64,000 nucleotides of DNA from an uncultured Bacteroidales bacterium (GTDB taxonomy: Bacteria; Bacteroidota; Bacteroidia; Bacteroidales; UBA932): the NCBI GenBank assembly GCA_934717185.1, contig CAKUYQ010000006.1:1-64000 (forward strand), written 5' to 3'. This document shows, in pieces, positions 17,014-25,418 of the stretch. Within the stretch, counting starts at the first letter, position 1. The number at the start of each line of letters is the position of its first letter. The notes below the pieces were generated by a model. The model made no database searches, was not told the DNA's origin, and worked only from the letters and a program-made list of their open reading frames with translations. The translations under genes and the position numbers were made by a program.

Positions 17014-18267
17014 CTATATATCGTCTATTATTATTCTTTTACCATTTGAAGAGGCTCTCATTCCAATCCTGCCCGATGCTGAAAGATGCAGAAAGCCGTA
17101 TCTCAGCTCACGAAGTTCATTTGAGAGGTGAAGAGCATTATCTTTGTTTTCCACAACAACATTTCTGCTCATATACGTATCATATTCAAATAGGTACAAA
17201 GGATTAACCTCAATATTGAACAGAATCTTCTTAAAATTCCTTACAGGAGACGGCAACGATGCAATGTTTGGTATAACCGTTATCATGCTTCTCTTTCTGT
17301 AAGCATTTAGCTGCCTGACCATATAGGCCATAACGAGCAACGAAAATTCGTTCCTCACCACTCTGCCTAAATCATCATTCGCTCTTTTCCACCCCTTCTT
17401 TACCAATTCCTCACTACTCTTTCCACAGTGTGAATAATCCTCATAAAGATAATTTCTATAGCTTCCGCCTATATCAGAATGGCATCCCGGGATAATTATC
17501 TCCTTTGATCCGGCACGAGCGCTTTTGGTTCTGGTAAGTGCAAACAGCTCACGTATCTCATCGGCTGCAACAAGATGGACTGTAAGCAACGGATGTTTAG
17601 CAGTTAAAGGGAGTTTTCCAATTCCATTCACAAAAGCAGACGGGGGAAATCCGTATGCAGTCACCGTATCAAATAACCCCATAAATTCCATCTGTATCCT
17701 TTTTACAGTATAGTTTTCCCCTTTAAAAGCACCATAATCATCCTGCAATTTGTTACAGAAAACCCTTGCTGCCGCCGCTCCTCTGCTGAACCCAAAAAGG
17801 TCCAACCTAAGGTTCTCTATTGTTACTTTTGTCCTTAAAGAATAGCGCCCCTGCAGATCTCTCAACATTCTCAATATCATTCTGTATCCTCTCTTTGCAC
17901 ATGCCAATATACCCCAACGTCCCATTCCTGTTGCAGAACCAATCAGAGAGTCAAATCCACCCTCTTTGTAGACAACCTGCCTTGGAGATGTTGCAACTCC
18001 CTCTACATAGAACACCTTTACCTCATAGCCATCTACATCTCCTGTTCTATATAATTCCGCCATCCTTGCCACATTACTCTGCTGTGATCTGTAACTGCCA
18101 TGTTGCAACCGTAACAGATCGTACAGGTTTCCGGCGGAAATATTCCTGTCCGCCTCCAACACATTATATCTGTTATTGGCAGTTCCGTCAAAAAAGAGAG
18201 CAACCCTTATATTCAGATTCTTCCCCTTTACCGGAGGCTTTTTTTCATTATATCTTCCAATTATCAT
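17014..18267 (-). CDS. Type VI lipase effector, Tle1-like (DUF2235)
   Basis: A 417-residue alpha/beta hydrolase of the DUF2235/Tle1 kind, expected to cut membrane phospholipids in target cells. The N-terminus has VALFFDGTANN (residues 22-32), the nucleophile elbow is GFSRG with Ser161, and acid and base candidates are Asp200 in MGLFDTV and His263 in GCHSDIGGSY, all typical of the family. No signal peptide is present, in keeping with delivery by the T6SS. It starts 4 bp after the VgrG stop and is followed by a DUF2931 gene and a PAAR-like gene, a normal cargo arrangement. Confidence 0.87.
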   Translation of the reverse strand: MIIGRYNEKKPPVKGKNLNIRVALFFDGTANNRYNVLEADRNISAGNLYDLLRLQHGSYRSQQSNVARMAELYRTGDVDGYEVKVFYVEGVATSPRQVVYKEGGFDSLIGSATGMGRWGILACAKRGYRMILRMLRDLQGRYSLRTKVTIENLRLDLFGFSRGAAAARVFCNKLQDDYGAFKGENYTVKRIQMEFMGLFDTVTAYGFPPSAFVNGIGKLPLTAKHPLLTVHLVAADEIRELFALTRTKSARAGSKEIIIPGCHSDIGGSYRNYLYEDYSHCGKSSEELVKKGWKRANDDLGRVVRNEFSLLVMAYMVRQLNAYRKRSMITVIPNIASLPSPVRNFKKILFNIEVNPLYLFEYDTYMSRNVVVENKDNALHLSNELRELRYGFLHLSASGRIGMRASSNGKRIIIDDI

Positions 18268-18271
18268 TTAG

Positions 18272-19819
18272 TTAAATTTTGGCAATGTTCACCCGTTCAC
18301 CGCTCTTAATATCAATTTTACCCCTTCCGCACCACCGCCCGGCTGCATTATGTTCAATACTAAGCTCCCCTTTACACTCAATATCCAACTCATCCTCTGC
18401 AATAACAGTTATACAGCTGTCAGACGAAATTCTGTTTTCACCTGCAGATGCAATGGAGATCTCCTTACCGCTTTTTATTTTAACCAAAGTTTCTGATCCT
18501 ATTTCGCAAACTTTACTACCCAACAGCTCTATCTCCTTTGCCGAAACCGTTATCCTTTGCGGCGACAAGAGTGTAATGGACCCACTTTTACTCTCCATTT
18601 TCATCATATTACCTACTCTGTCGCTTATCTCTATGCCACCGTTATCAGAATCATCAAAAACTATCCTGTGCCCGCTTTTAGTAGAAAAACTTTTTATGTT
18701 GTTGCTATCATCATCCCAACGGGCCGCTCCATCTGCGTAAACAGGGGAGCAGACAACAGGCCTGTTTATATCATTTTCAAAATATGATACAATCACATTA
18801 TCTCCAACCTCCGGAATAAAGAAAAAACCACGATTCTGTAGCTCTCCGGAGTACAAGCCGGCATCCGGCCTCATAACATCTATCCAATTCGTAGATTTGC
18901 TCTCATCCACCTCTTTATGCCATTTCAATTGTACCATTACCCTGCCTAAAAATTTTGGGTCATCATTTCTTATCACCCTTCCCACCTGAAATCCTGCAAA
19001 TAAAGTATTATCTATTTTGTAAAGATTCCTATTGGCCTTTTTAGATGGAACCGCCTCATAAACAGCCTTTAAGTTTCTGTCTTTAAAAGTAAGGGTTTTT
19101 GCTGTCACCCTCAGTTTTGGAGAGCTCCCCTCTTTACTCTCCACAACCAAACCATCGCCTATATGCAACACCGGATTATGCAGTTCCATTATACACCTGT
19201 CAAGCCCTTTATCTGTATATACAGGCTCATAATAGAGGAAATCTTTAGGAACAGACAATTCCACGCTTTTTGCACCGTTAGAGGCAGAACCTATGATCAG
19301 CTCTTTTCCCGAATACCAGACCGGGATATTGCTCTCTTTAAGCAGACGCATAAGAAAAAGCCACTCTGTTTCATTGTACCGTGCACGATAATCAACTCTT
19401 TTCTCAAACATCTTTAGAATGGATTCTGCACCCTGCAATTTATATTTGAGAATATCTCTGTAATTGTTTAAAACCTCATCGACTATTCCACTAACGGTAA
19501 TATCCGTATATGAATTGTTTCCATTTTCCATATCCATAAGCAGAGTTGGAGCACCACCCTCTATCTTTACCTTGCATGGAATACCATACCTTTCCATGCA
19601 GGATGAAGAGATAACAACCCCTCCAAAATTATAGTTGTGTCCGTCTATGTCTGTCACAATAAAGGTTATCTGTTTTCTACATAAGCTGTTTGGGGCAATT
19701 GAACCGTCTGCCACAAATTCGGCCTTAAACCTGTGATGCTCCATATAGCTCATTCTATACAGCAGATATTCACAGTAATAACATTTATCATCTATATTTA
19801 CAACAACCCCGCTATCCAT
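18272..19819 (-). CDS. tssI: T6SS spike protein VgrG
   Basis: A 515-residue VgrG. The first 280 residues are gp27-like (EWLFLMRLLKESNIPVWYSG is the usual LLxExG-type region). The gp5-like OB fold begins near residue 290 with FAGFQVGRVIRNDDPKFLGR and VMVQLKWHK, continuing through FFFIPEVGDNVIVSYFENDI. A C-terminal beta-helix with repeated strands follows (about 390-515). No extra effector domain is fused. It is the puncturing spike at the tip of the Hcp tube and heads a VgrG-lipase-immunity-PAAR block. It lies 58 bp after tssF, the largest gap in the structural part of the operon. Confidence 0.9.
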   Translation of the reverse strand: MDSGVVVNIDDKCYYCEYLLYRMSYMEHHRFKAEFVADGSIAPNSLCRKQITFIVTDIDGHNYNFGGVVISSSCMERYGIPCKVKIEGGAPTLLMDMENGNNSYTDITVSGIVDEVLNNYRDILKYKLQGAESILKMFEKRVDYRARYNETEWLFLMRLLKESNIPVWYSGKELIIGSASNGAKSVELSVPKDFLYYEPVYTDKGLDRCIMELHNPVLHIGDGLVVESKEGSSPKLRVTAKTLTFKDRNLKAVYEAVPSKKANRNLYKIDNTLFAGFQVGRVIRNDDPKFLGRVMVQLKWHKEVDESKSTNWIDVMRPDAGLYSGELQNRGFFFIPEVGDNVIVSYFENDINRPVVCSPVYADGAARWDDDSNNIKSFSTKSGHRIVFDDSDNGGIEISDRVGNMMKMESKSGSITLLSPQRITVSAKEIELLGSKVCEIGSETLVKIKSGKEISIASAGENRISSDSCITVIAEDELDIECKGELSIEHNAAGRWCGRGKIDIKSGERVNIAKI

Positions 19820-19877
19820 TGCCTGTATCCTATTATCACATTAATATCATATATACCTACCAATTATCCTTCTATAT

Positions 19878-21056
19878 CTATCCTATCAGCACCCTGTAAT
19901 TATATGTAGAGGGAGAATTGGCTATAAGGAACTCCTCTATTTTCCCTCTCCAAAACTCTCTCTCACTGCTACCAATCATCTCCCTCATATAAAGTTTTAC
20001 AATAACACCGCTAACAGCACCCGCTCTATGTTTAACAAACGAACCTTTTATTGCTTTAACATCCTTTAAAACATTAGGAAACAGGGAGAGTGATACATCT
20101 CTTATATCGTTCAAAGACCAGACCCTTCTCCATGATGCCGCATACCTGAAGGCTGCACCAAAATCAGCCTCGTTGTAACTGCAACATACAGTATCCATCA
20201 CCTCCAATGCAAACCCGTTTGTATTGCTGCCTTTACTGCATTTAAGAATATCACCGCTCTCCAACCTACCCATTGAACATAAAGCATATTCTACCGCAAC
20301 AATCCTCCTACCGTCATCTGCTCCGCTCATCAAAAAGTTGTCACAATTCCTGTTTCCAATGTCACTACATTTTAAATCAACCGTAAAAAAAATGTTGTTA
20401 TCTTTATAATTACCCTCTGCACCTAATCTTTTACGCAAAAATGACAATTCATCAATTATCCGCTCGCAGTGGGGCGAAAGGATATCGTTATCAAGCCCCT
20501 CCTTTATTACAGGCAATAAGGAGAGTCTGTCTATAAGTTCATTCATAATCTCCTCAACTTTAAGTGTTTTATCTCCCCCATATATCCTCTTCACCTTTAG
20601 ATCCGGAACCCTTATCCACATCAACAACCTGTTTGCAGGAACCTTTATTGAAAAGATTGGTGGTTGCATGCTCAGGTAAATCTTTTCCTTGTAATACGCT
20701 ATATTTTCCAATATCACCGTATCACCCTCACCTTGCCACTGCTCTGCAAGCGTAAAAGACATTCCGTTGTCAGACATAAAGGTGTCCTCCCTGTCCAATT
20801 CTCCCAAATCCGCTCCATATAGCGGTCTGCATCTTATCTGATATGCAACAGGCACAGCAAGCAACGACGGTGGAACAAGATACGGAGCATCAAAAATTTT
20901 CTCCTTCATCTTATTCATTTCGTTCCAAAGCAGCACCATCTCATGAGAGAATGCCTTTGCAATAAATCTCAACTGCACATTGCCAATAGGAGAATCATCA
21001 TACATTCCCGCCAAAAGTCTCCTGTAAATATCATCCTCAGAATATCCTTCCTTCAT
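19878..21056 (-). CDS. tssF: T6SS baseplate protein TssF-like
   Basis: A 392-residue protein between tssE-like and vgrG. The start MKEGYSEDDIYRRLLAGMYD, the early FSHEMVLLWNEMNKMKEKIF helix and the late SGVIVKLYMREMIGSSEREFW segment are consistent with TssF, the central baseplate wedge protein, in its divergent T6SS(iii) form. It is clearly shorter than classical TssF (near 600 residues). The call leans on gene order as well as sequence. It overlaps the upstream gene by 20 nt. Confidence 0.6.
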   Translation of the reverse strand: MKEGYSEDDIYRRLLAGMYDDSPIGNVQLRFIAKAFSHEMVLLWNEMNKMKEKIFDAPYLVPPSLLAVPVAYQIRCRPLYGADLGELDREDTFMSDNGMSFTLAEQWQGEGDTVILENIAYYKEKIYLSMQPPIFSIKVPANRLLMWIRVPDLKVKRIYGGDKTLKVEEIMNELIDRLSLLPVIKEGLDNDILSPHCERIIDELSFLRKRLGAEGNYKDNNIFFTVDLKCSDIGNRNCDNFLMSGADDGRRIVAVEYALCSMGRLESGDILKCSKGSNTNGFALEVMDTVCCSYNEADFGAAFRYAASWRRVWSLNDIRDVSLSLFPNVLKDVKAIKGSFVKHRAGAVSGVIVKLYMREMIGSSEREFWRGKIEEFLIANSPSTYNYRVLIG

Positions 21057-21384
21057 ATTTCAATTTATAAATTCCCCCATCCCGGCTTTCCGCTTCTAAC
21101 ACAACTTTCATTATCCTCACAACCTCTTTTTCACCACTTTCATAAAACTCTATATTCAAAAGCCTCACTTTAAAATAATTACACAACATTACCTCTAAAG
21201 AATCCACCACATGTTCCTCAATAAAATGAGCTAAAACAGCAGGGGAAGAAGCCGAGCAAGAGGACAGGTCAAACATATAACCGGAAAGGCCGGCTCCAAA
21301 ACCCATAACAGCTGCACACTCGCCTCTGTTACAGTCTAATGCAATTTCAATAATTCTGTCTAACTCTTGTAGTCGCTTCTCCAT
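21037..21384 (-). CDS. tssE: T6SS baseplate protein TssE-like (gp25)
   Basis: A 115-residue protein whose size and C-terminal pattern (long helix VVDSLEVMLCNYFKVRLLNI, then strand-rich RIMKVVLEAES and YKLKYEGRIF) fit the gp25-like fold of TssE, which joins sheath to baseplate. The usual EPR motif is not evident, so the assignment rests on size, strand pattern and position right after tssC. It overlaps tssC by 25 nt and tssF by 20 nt. Confidence 0.55.
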   Translation of the reverse strand: MEKRLQELDRIIEIALDCNRGECAAVMGFGAGLSGYMFDLSSCSASSPAVLAHFIEEHVVDSLEVMLCNYFKVRLLNIEFYESGEKEVVRIMKVVLEAESRDGGIYKLKYEGRIF

Positions 21385-22637
21385 TTTGTCTCATCCTCAT
21401 CCTTCATCCCATCCAATTTTATAAGGAAACTTTTTGCCGGAAAAAACGGAGTTATGTTTATATCAAGCAGTATCTTCTCCTTATCCCCATCTGCCCTGTC
21501 AAACCTCACTATCTTAAACTTCTCAATAAGCCGCCCTGCTCCGGCAACACTGTCCAAGAACTTTACTATTTGGGATCTAAGTTCCATCTCTGTTGCAGAA
21601 CTCCAGTTCTCAAATGCCCTCCTGTTAAGAAAATCAATGAGAACCTTTGAGATATAGTCAAAAACCCTTACAACAGAGTAGACCCTCAATCCCGGATTGT
21701 CCCCTGTAAACAACGTTCTTGCAGAGAAAGCCATTATACGCCCAAACTCCTTTACCATTGGTACAAGTCCAAGACTCTCCATAATAGACACCTCACTCTT
21801 TTTAAGCGGGTAAACAAGTTCATCCGCATTACATATTGCCCCATACCTCTTGCCGGCCGACGGTTGGGAAATAAGAGAGCTGTAAAGAGAGCCTGCCAAC
21901 GCCATTGCCGGAGAAAGATGCAGAGGAGACAAGCCCATTTTTAATCTCTCACCTTTTACCTCTATCCAGTTACTGCACATTATGCAATTGCTCTTATACA
22001 GCTCTCCGCCATTATGGCACTGCGACTCAAAAACCTCAACAACATCCAATGAATCCGAAAGATCCGCAAAATTGGTACAGAGCATAACCTTGCTCTCATG
22101 CGCTATCTTCATCCACCTGTCGAGGTTTACATTCCCCCCCAAATACTCGCCTGTTACAAGGAGCGAATAGTTCTCTCTAAGGTCTAACCTGTCGTAATTC
22201 CGCAACAGTTCATCTCTTACAAGATCATACAGTTCTGTCCTCTCTGTAACAAGCAGCTCCTCTCTGTCTGCATTGACTATTGTAACATTCTCTGCCTTCT
22301 GCCTGCCGGTATTTGCAAAAAAAAGGTTCACATTCCTATACGACCTCTCCAACGATGAAATACGTTCACACGCATACCGCATATTATTACCAAGAGATTC
22401 AACAGAAGCCGTATAGCGTTTTTGTGCCTGTCTCCTTACCGCCTCCATATTTCCGCCATCTATCAGCGCACAATCTATAATCTCCTCAAAACATTCAAGT
22501 TGCATAAGCAACATCCTCTTCTGTTCAATCGTAGAATTATCGCTCAGAAACATCTTTTTGCGCATAGCCTTACCCGGGTCCATATTTTTCATCCCCGGCA
22601 GAAAGCTGTTGAGCTGTTCATAAATAGTCTTAGCCAT
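21360..22637 (-). CDS. tssC: T6SS contractile sheath large subunit TssC
   Basis: A 425-residue TssC (VipB) of the T6SS(iii) type. Family features are SLLVTGEYLGGNVNLDRWMK, the LSPLHLSPAMALAGSLYSSL segment, and RVYSVVRVFDYISKVLIDFL near residue 320. With TssB it forms the sheath that contracts to drive the Hcp tube outward. The first ~35 residues are the part expected to interlock with the next sheath ring. The gene overlaps tssB by 8 nt. Confidence 0.85.
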   Translation of the reverse strand: MAKTIYEQLNSFLPGMKNMDPGKAMRKKMFLSDNSTIEQKRMLLMQLECFEEIIDCALIDGGNMEAVRRQAQKRYTASVESLGNNMRYACERISSLERSYRNVNLFFANTGRQKAENVTIVNADREELLVTERTELYDLVRDELLRNYDRLDLRENYSLLVTGEYLGGNVNLDRWMKIAHESKVMLCTNFADLSDSLDVVEVFESQCHNGGELYKSNCIMCSNWIEVKGERLKMGLSPLHLSPAMALAGSLYSSLISQPSAGKRYGAICNADELVYPLKKSEVSIMESLGLVPMVKEFGRIMAFSARTLFTGDNPGLRVYSVVRVFDYISKVLIDFLNRRAFENWSSATEMELRSQIVKFLDSVAGAGRLIEKFKIVRFDRADGDKEKILLDINITPFFPAKSFLIKLDGMKDEDETKWRSDYKS

Positions 22638-23088
22638 AATAGTCTTTTATCTCATTTTTAATCCCAACAATCATCTCTTTTAATTCCAACATCTTATCTC
22701 TTCCATAATCTGCCATGTTTCCTCCCGATGTTATATAGAGCAGCAACATTGAATAGAACTCTATCCTGCACCGCAGAGCAGAAAGAGCCGGGGAATTTGC
22801 CAATAATCTGTCGGGAAGAAAATCCTCTATCTTATTAAAAGGTATCTCCTCATTGATCACCTTTTCACCGGTTCCGCAATCTATCTTGAATGTAAAGTCT
22901 GCCAATGGCTTAAAGTGTTCAAAAAGCTCCTTGGTGCTCTTTATGCCGTAAACGATTTCCGCCTCCCGCGGCGCATTGAACGACAACTGTTCAACCAACA
23001 TTGTACGGTTACAAGGGATCTTAAGCACAGCCTCCCCGCCACTATTACTTACAATGTTCCCCCCTATCTCATAATCTATTATCGCCAT
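22630..23088 (-). CDS. tssB: T6SS contractile sheath small subunit TssB
   Basis: A 152-residue TssB (VipA). It shows the expected order: an N-terminal strand region, NRTMLVEQLSFNAPREAEIV, the LADFTFKIDCG region, and a C-terminal helix DKMLELKEMIVGIKNEIKDY that wraps TssC. It begins 5 bp after hcp and overlaps tssC by 8 nt, so the sheath subunits are translationally coupled. Confidence 0.82.
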   Translation of the reverse strand: MAIIDYEIGGNIVSNSGGEAVLKIPCNRTMLVEQLSFNAPREAEIVYGIKSTKELFEHFKPLADFTFKIDCGTGEKVINEEIPFNKIEDFLPDRLLANSPALSALRCRIEFYSMLLLYITSGGNMADYGRDKMLELKEMIVGIKNEIKDYYG

Positions 23089-23093
23089 ACTCT

Positions 23094-23483
23094 CTATTTA
23101 GGCCAGTTCTGTTCAAACTGCGCCCCTCCCATCTTTATTATCTGTGCAGATATTGTAAATCTTATCTCCATCTGGGTTGCCCCAACTACATTTATACTCT
23201 CCTCAAAATCTACTACATAGCCGTTCTCCCATATCAGTTCCTTGAGCTTTGCCTCCTCATCATCTTTGTTAAATGTTACGCTCCCCTGAACAGGCTTGAA
23301 CTGGTTGATCATGTTTTCCAAAATCTGAGTATCATCTGTAGACTCTATGCGGACCTTTATAAGTCCTCCATAGATATTTGATGCCGGACGACCTTTTGAG
23401 TCCACATCCCTTTTAAGGCTATAGGTACATTCAAGTACATCATACTCCTTTTGGTTAAATTTTAATGTTGCTCTAAACGACAT
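23094..23483 (-). CDS. tssD: T6SS tube protein Hcp (TssD)
   Basis: A 129-residue Hcp of the Bacteroidota type, matching the normal length for T6SS(iii). Typical features are MSFRATLKFNQKEYDVLECT, RDVDSKGRPASNIYGGLIKV and a beta-rich C-terminal half ending in AQIIKMGGAQFEQNWPK. Stacked hexameric rings make the tube that carries effectors. Only one hcp is in the window, although T6SS(iii) loci commonly carry several. It lies 12 bp after the sigma factor gene and 5 bp before tssB. Confidence 0.9.
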   Translation of the reverse strand: MSFRATLKFNQKEYDVLECTYSLKRDVDSKGRPASNIYGGLIKVRIESTDDTQILENMINQFKPVQGSVTFNKDDEEAKLKELIWENGYVVDFEESINVVGATQMEIRFTISAQIIKMGGAQFEQNWPK

Positions 23484-23495
23484 AACTCTTTCTTA

Positions 23496-24083
23496 TTAAT
23501 TGTTATTAAACATCCTTATCCTGTCTTCATTTCTGTATTCTCTTCTTATATTGGACAAAGCTCTTGATATTGTATTTCTTACAGTCCCATAATCTACCCC
23601 CAATCTTTTGGCTATCTCACTGTTTGACAAATCATCATAGAAGCGCAGTTTTAAAATCTCCCTCTGTCTTTTTGAGAGTTTGCTCTCTACAGTCCTTTTA
23701 AGCATATTGTAACGCTCTGTGCTATGCTCATTGCATACAATGTACCCCTCTATGGTCTCGGAATCAGATAACAACAGCATATCATTGTCTTTCTCATCTA
23801 TCTTTACGTACATTTTAGACCTCTCGCACTCATTTGCTATTCTGCGTCTTAGAAGTACACACAGATAGGCAGGAAGATTTTTTGAGATTGTAAGGTTCTT
23901 TCTCTTTTCGTATATCTCCACAAACAGCCCCTGTACAGCTTCATCTATAAGGTGATTGTCTTGCAGATAGTTTTTTGCATACCTTCTCAGTAAAAGATTA
24001 TAGCACCTGTATATCTTTTCAAAAGCTATAAAGTCATCGTTTTTGGCTTTTATCCACAAATTTTTAACGTCGTCCTGTCTCAT
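23496..24083 (-). CDS. Sigma-70 family factor heading the T6SS operon
   Basis: A 195-residue ECF-like sigma factor with region 2 at about residues 22-85 and region 4 at about 135-185 (LSKRQREILKLRFYDDLSNS and EIAKRLGVDYGTVRNTISRA, a clear helix-turn-helix). No anti-sigma gene is adjacent. The stop is 12 bp from hcp, so it is the first gene of the T6SS operon, and it probably controls it (inference). Promoters of the usual TAnnTTTG form are missing upstream, which is consistent with recognition of another sequence. A terminator ends only 17 bp before its ATG. Confidence 0.87.
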   Translation of the reverse strand: MRQDDVKNLWIKAKNDDFIAFEKIYRCYNLLLRRYAKNYLQDNHLIDEAVQGLFVEIYEKRKNLTISKNLPAYLCVLLRRRIANECERSKMYVKIDEKDNDMLLLSDSETIEGYIVCNEHSTERYNMLKRTVESKLSKRQREILKLRFYDDLSNSEIAKRLGVDYGTVRNTISRALSNIRREYRNEDRIRMFNNN

Positions 24084-24100
24084 TTGCTATCTGTTTGTAC

Positions 24101-24137
24101 AAAAAAAAACGGTCGGCCTCCATTTGGAAACCGACCG
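24101..24137 (-). terminator. Terminator between regulator operon and T6SS operon
   Basis: On the minus strand a 12-bp stem (CGGTCGG paired with CCGACCG, extended by two wobbles and CC/GG) with loop AAAT is followed by nine T residues. It ends transcription from the response regulator gene, but its T-run lies only 17 bp from the sigma factor start, leaving little room for a promoter. Reading into the T6SS might therefore involve attenuation. Confidence 0.8.
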
Positions 24138-24223
24138 CAATATATCTATACTTGCAACGTAAAAATTTTGGAATCAGATATTTACCCTCTTGTACGGATA
24201 AATTGTTTTTTACGCACTTTTAT

Positions 24224-25390
24224 TTACCTGAATTGTGGTGACGTATAGGCAAGTACGTCTGCTTTGGTAATTGTATTGTCACGGCTTAGAATTATAAGAC
24301 GTTCAACAACATTCCTCAATTCACGTATATTGCCTGTCCATGCGTATGATTTCATCTCCTCAAGGGCATCGGGGGAGATACTTCTCATTGGCATTCCGCT
24401 CTCGTTGCAGATCTGTTTTATGAAATAATTTGTAAGCAGCGGAATATCATCCCTCCTCTCCGCAAGCGATGGAACATGAATGAGTATTACGCTCAACCTG
24501 TGATATAGGTCCTCTCTAAAATTGCCTTTGTCTATCTCATCTCTCAAATTCTTGTTCGTTGCGGCAATAACCCTCACTTTAACATTTATATCTTTGTCCG
24601 AGCCTACTCTTGTAAGTTTGTTCTCCTGCAAAACCCTCAATACTTTTGCCTGTGCGCTAAGGCTCATATCTCCTATTTCATCCAAGAAAAGTGTACCGCC
24701 ATCTGCCTGTTCAAACTTTCCCTTGTGCTGTTTTACAGCAGATGTAAAAGCTCCCTTTTCATGACCAAACAGTTCAGATTCAATAAGTTCACTTGGAATA
24801 GCGGCACAGTTTACCTCTATGAACGGCATATTGGCTCTGTTGCTTTTTTCATGCAACCATCTTGCTACAAGCTCCTTTCCTGTACCGTTCGCACCTGTTA
24901 CCAACACCCTGGCATCTGTTGCAGCCACCCTGTCTATCATCTCCTTTATTCTTTGTATAGGCTCCGATTCGCCTATAATCTCCTGAATCCTCGGAATCTT
25001 TTTCTTTAGAATCTTTGTCTCCTTAACAAGGGTGGTTTTATCTGTAGCGTTTTTAAGGGTGATGAGTATTCTGTTAAGGTCCAATGGTTTCTGGATAAAA
25101 TCAAATGCCCCCTTTTTAATGCACTCCACCGCTGTGTCTATTGTTCCATGCCCGGAGATCATTACTATTGAGGATTCAACCCCATTCTCAATCATCTTCT
25201 CCAAGACCTCCACACCATCCATCCCGGGCATCTTTATGTCGCAGAAAATCACATCAAAGTTATTTGCGGCAGCAAGTTCCAACCCCTCTTTTCCATCTGC
25301 CGCCAATGAGATTTCGTGCCCCTCAAACTCCAATATATCCTTTAATGTGTTTCTAATGCTTCTTTCATCATCAATAATAAGAACCTTCAT
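24224..25390 (-). CDS. NtrC-like response regulator without DNA-binding domain
   Basis: A 388-residue protein with an N-terminal receiver (phospho-acceptor Asp51 in IFCDIKMPGMDG) and an AAA+ domain: Walker A in VTGANGTGKELVARW, Walker B in GGTLFLDEIGDM, and a loop GAFTSA in place of the sigma-54-contacting GAFTGA. It stops just after the AAA+ lid with no Fis-type helix-turn-helix, about 60 residues earlier than NtrC. Both features are shared by a Bacteroidota family, so this is natural rather than a truncation, and it may not act through sigma-54. It is the last gene of cmk-ppx-regulator and is followed by a terminator. No kinase is adjacent. Confidence 0.88.
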   Translation of the reverse strand: MKVLIIDDERSIRNTLKDILEFEGHEISLAADGKEGLELAAANNFDVIFCDIKMPGMDGVEVLEKMIENGVESSIVMISGHGTIDTAVECIKKGAFDFIQKPLDLNRILITLKNATDKTTLVKETKILKKKIPRIQEIIGESEPIQRIKEMIDRVAATDARVLVTGANGTGKELVARWLHEKSNRANMPFIEVNCAAIPSELIESELFGHEKGAFTSAVKQHKGKFEQADGGTLFLDEIGDMSLSAQAKVLRVLQENKLTRVGSDKDINVKVRVIAATNKNLRDEIDKGNFREDLYHRLSVILIHVPSLAERRDDIPLLTNYFIKQICNESGMPMRSISPDALEEMKSYAWTGNIRELRNVVERLIILSRDNTITKADVLAYTSPQFR

Positions 25391-25418
25391 ATCTCTGTCT
25401 TTTAAAAGTTACAATAAG

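Noticed and set aside
18272..19819. Evolved VgrG with a C-terminal toxin
   Set aside because: The protein ends in beta-helix repeats at 515 residues; nothing beyond the spike fold is visible.
24224..25390. Truncation of the response regulator
   Set aside because: Absence of the helix-turn-helix and the GAFTSA loop are shared by a known Bacteroidota family as I recall it, and the gene ends cleanly before a terminator.
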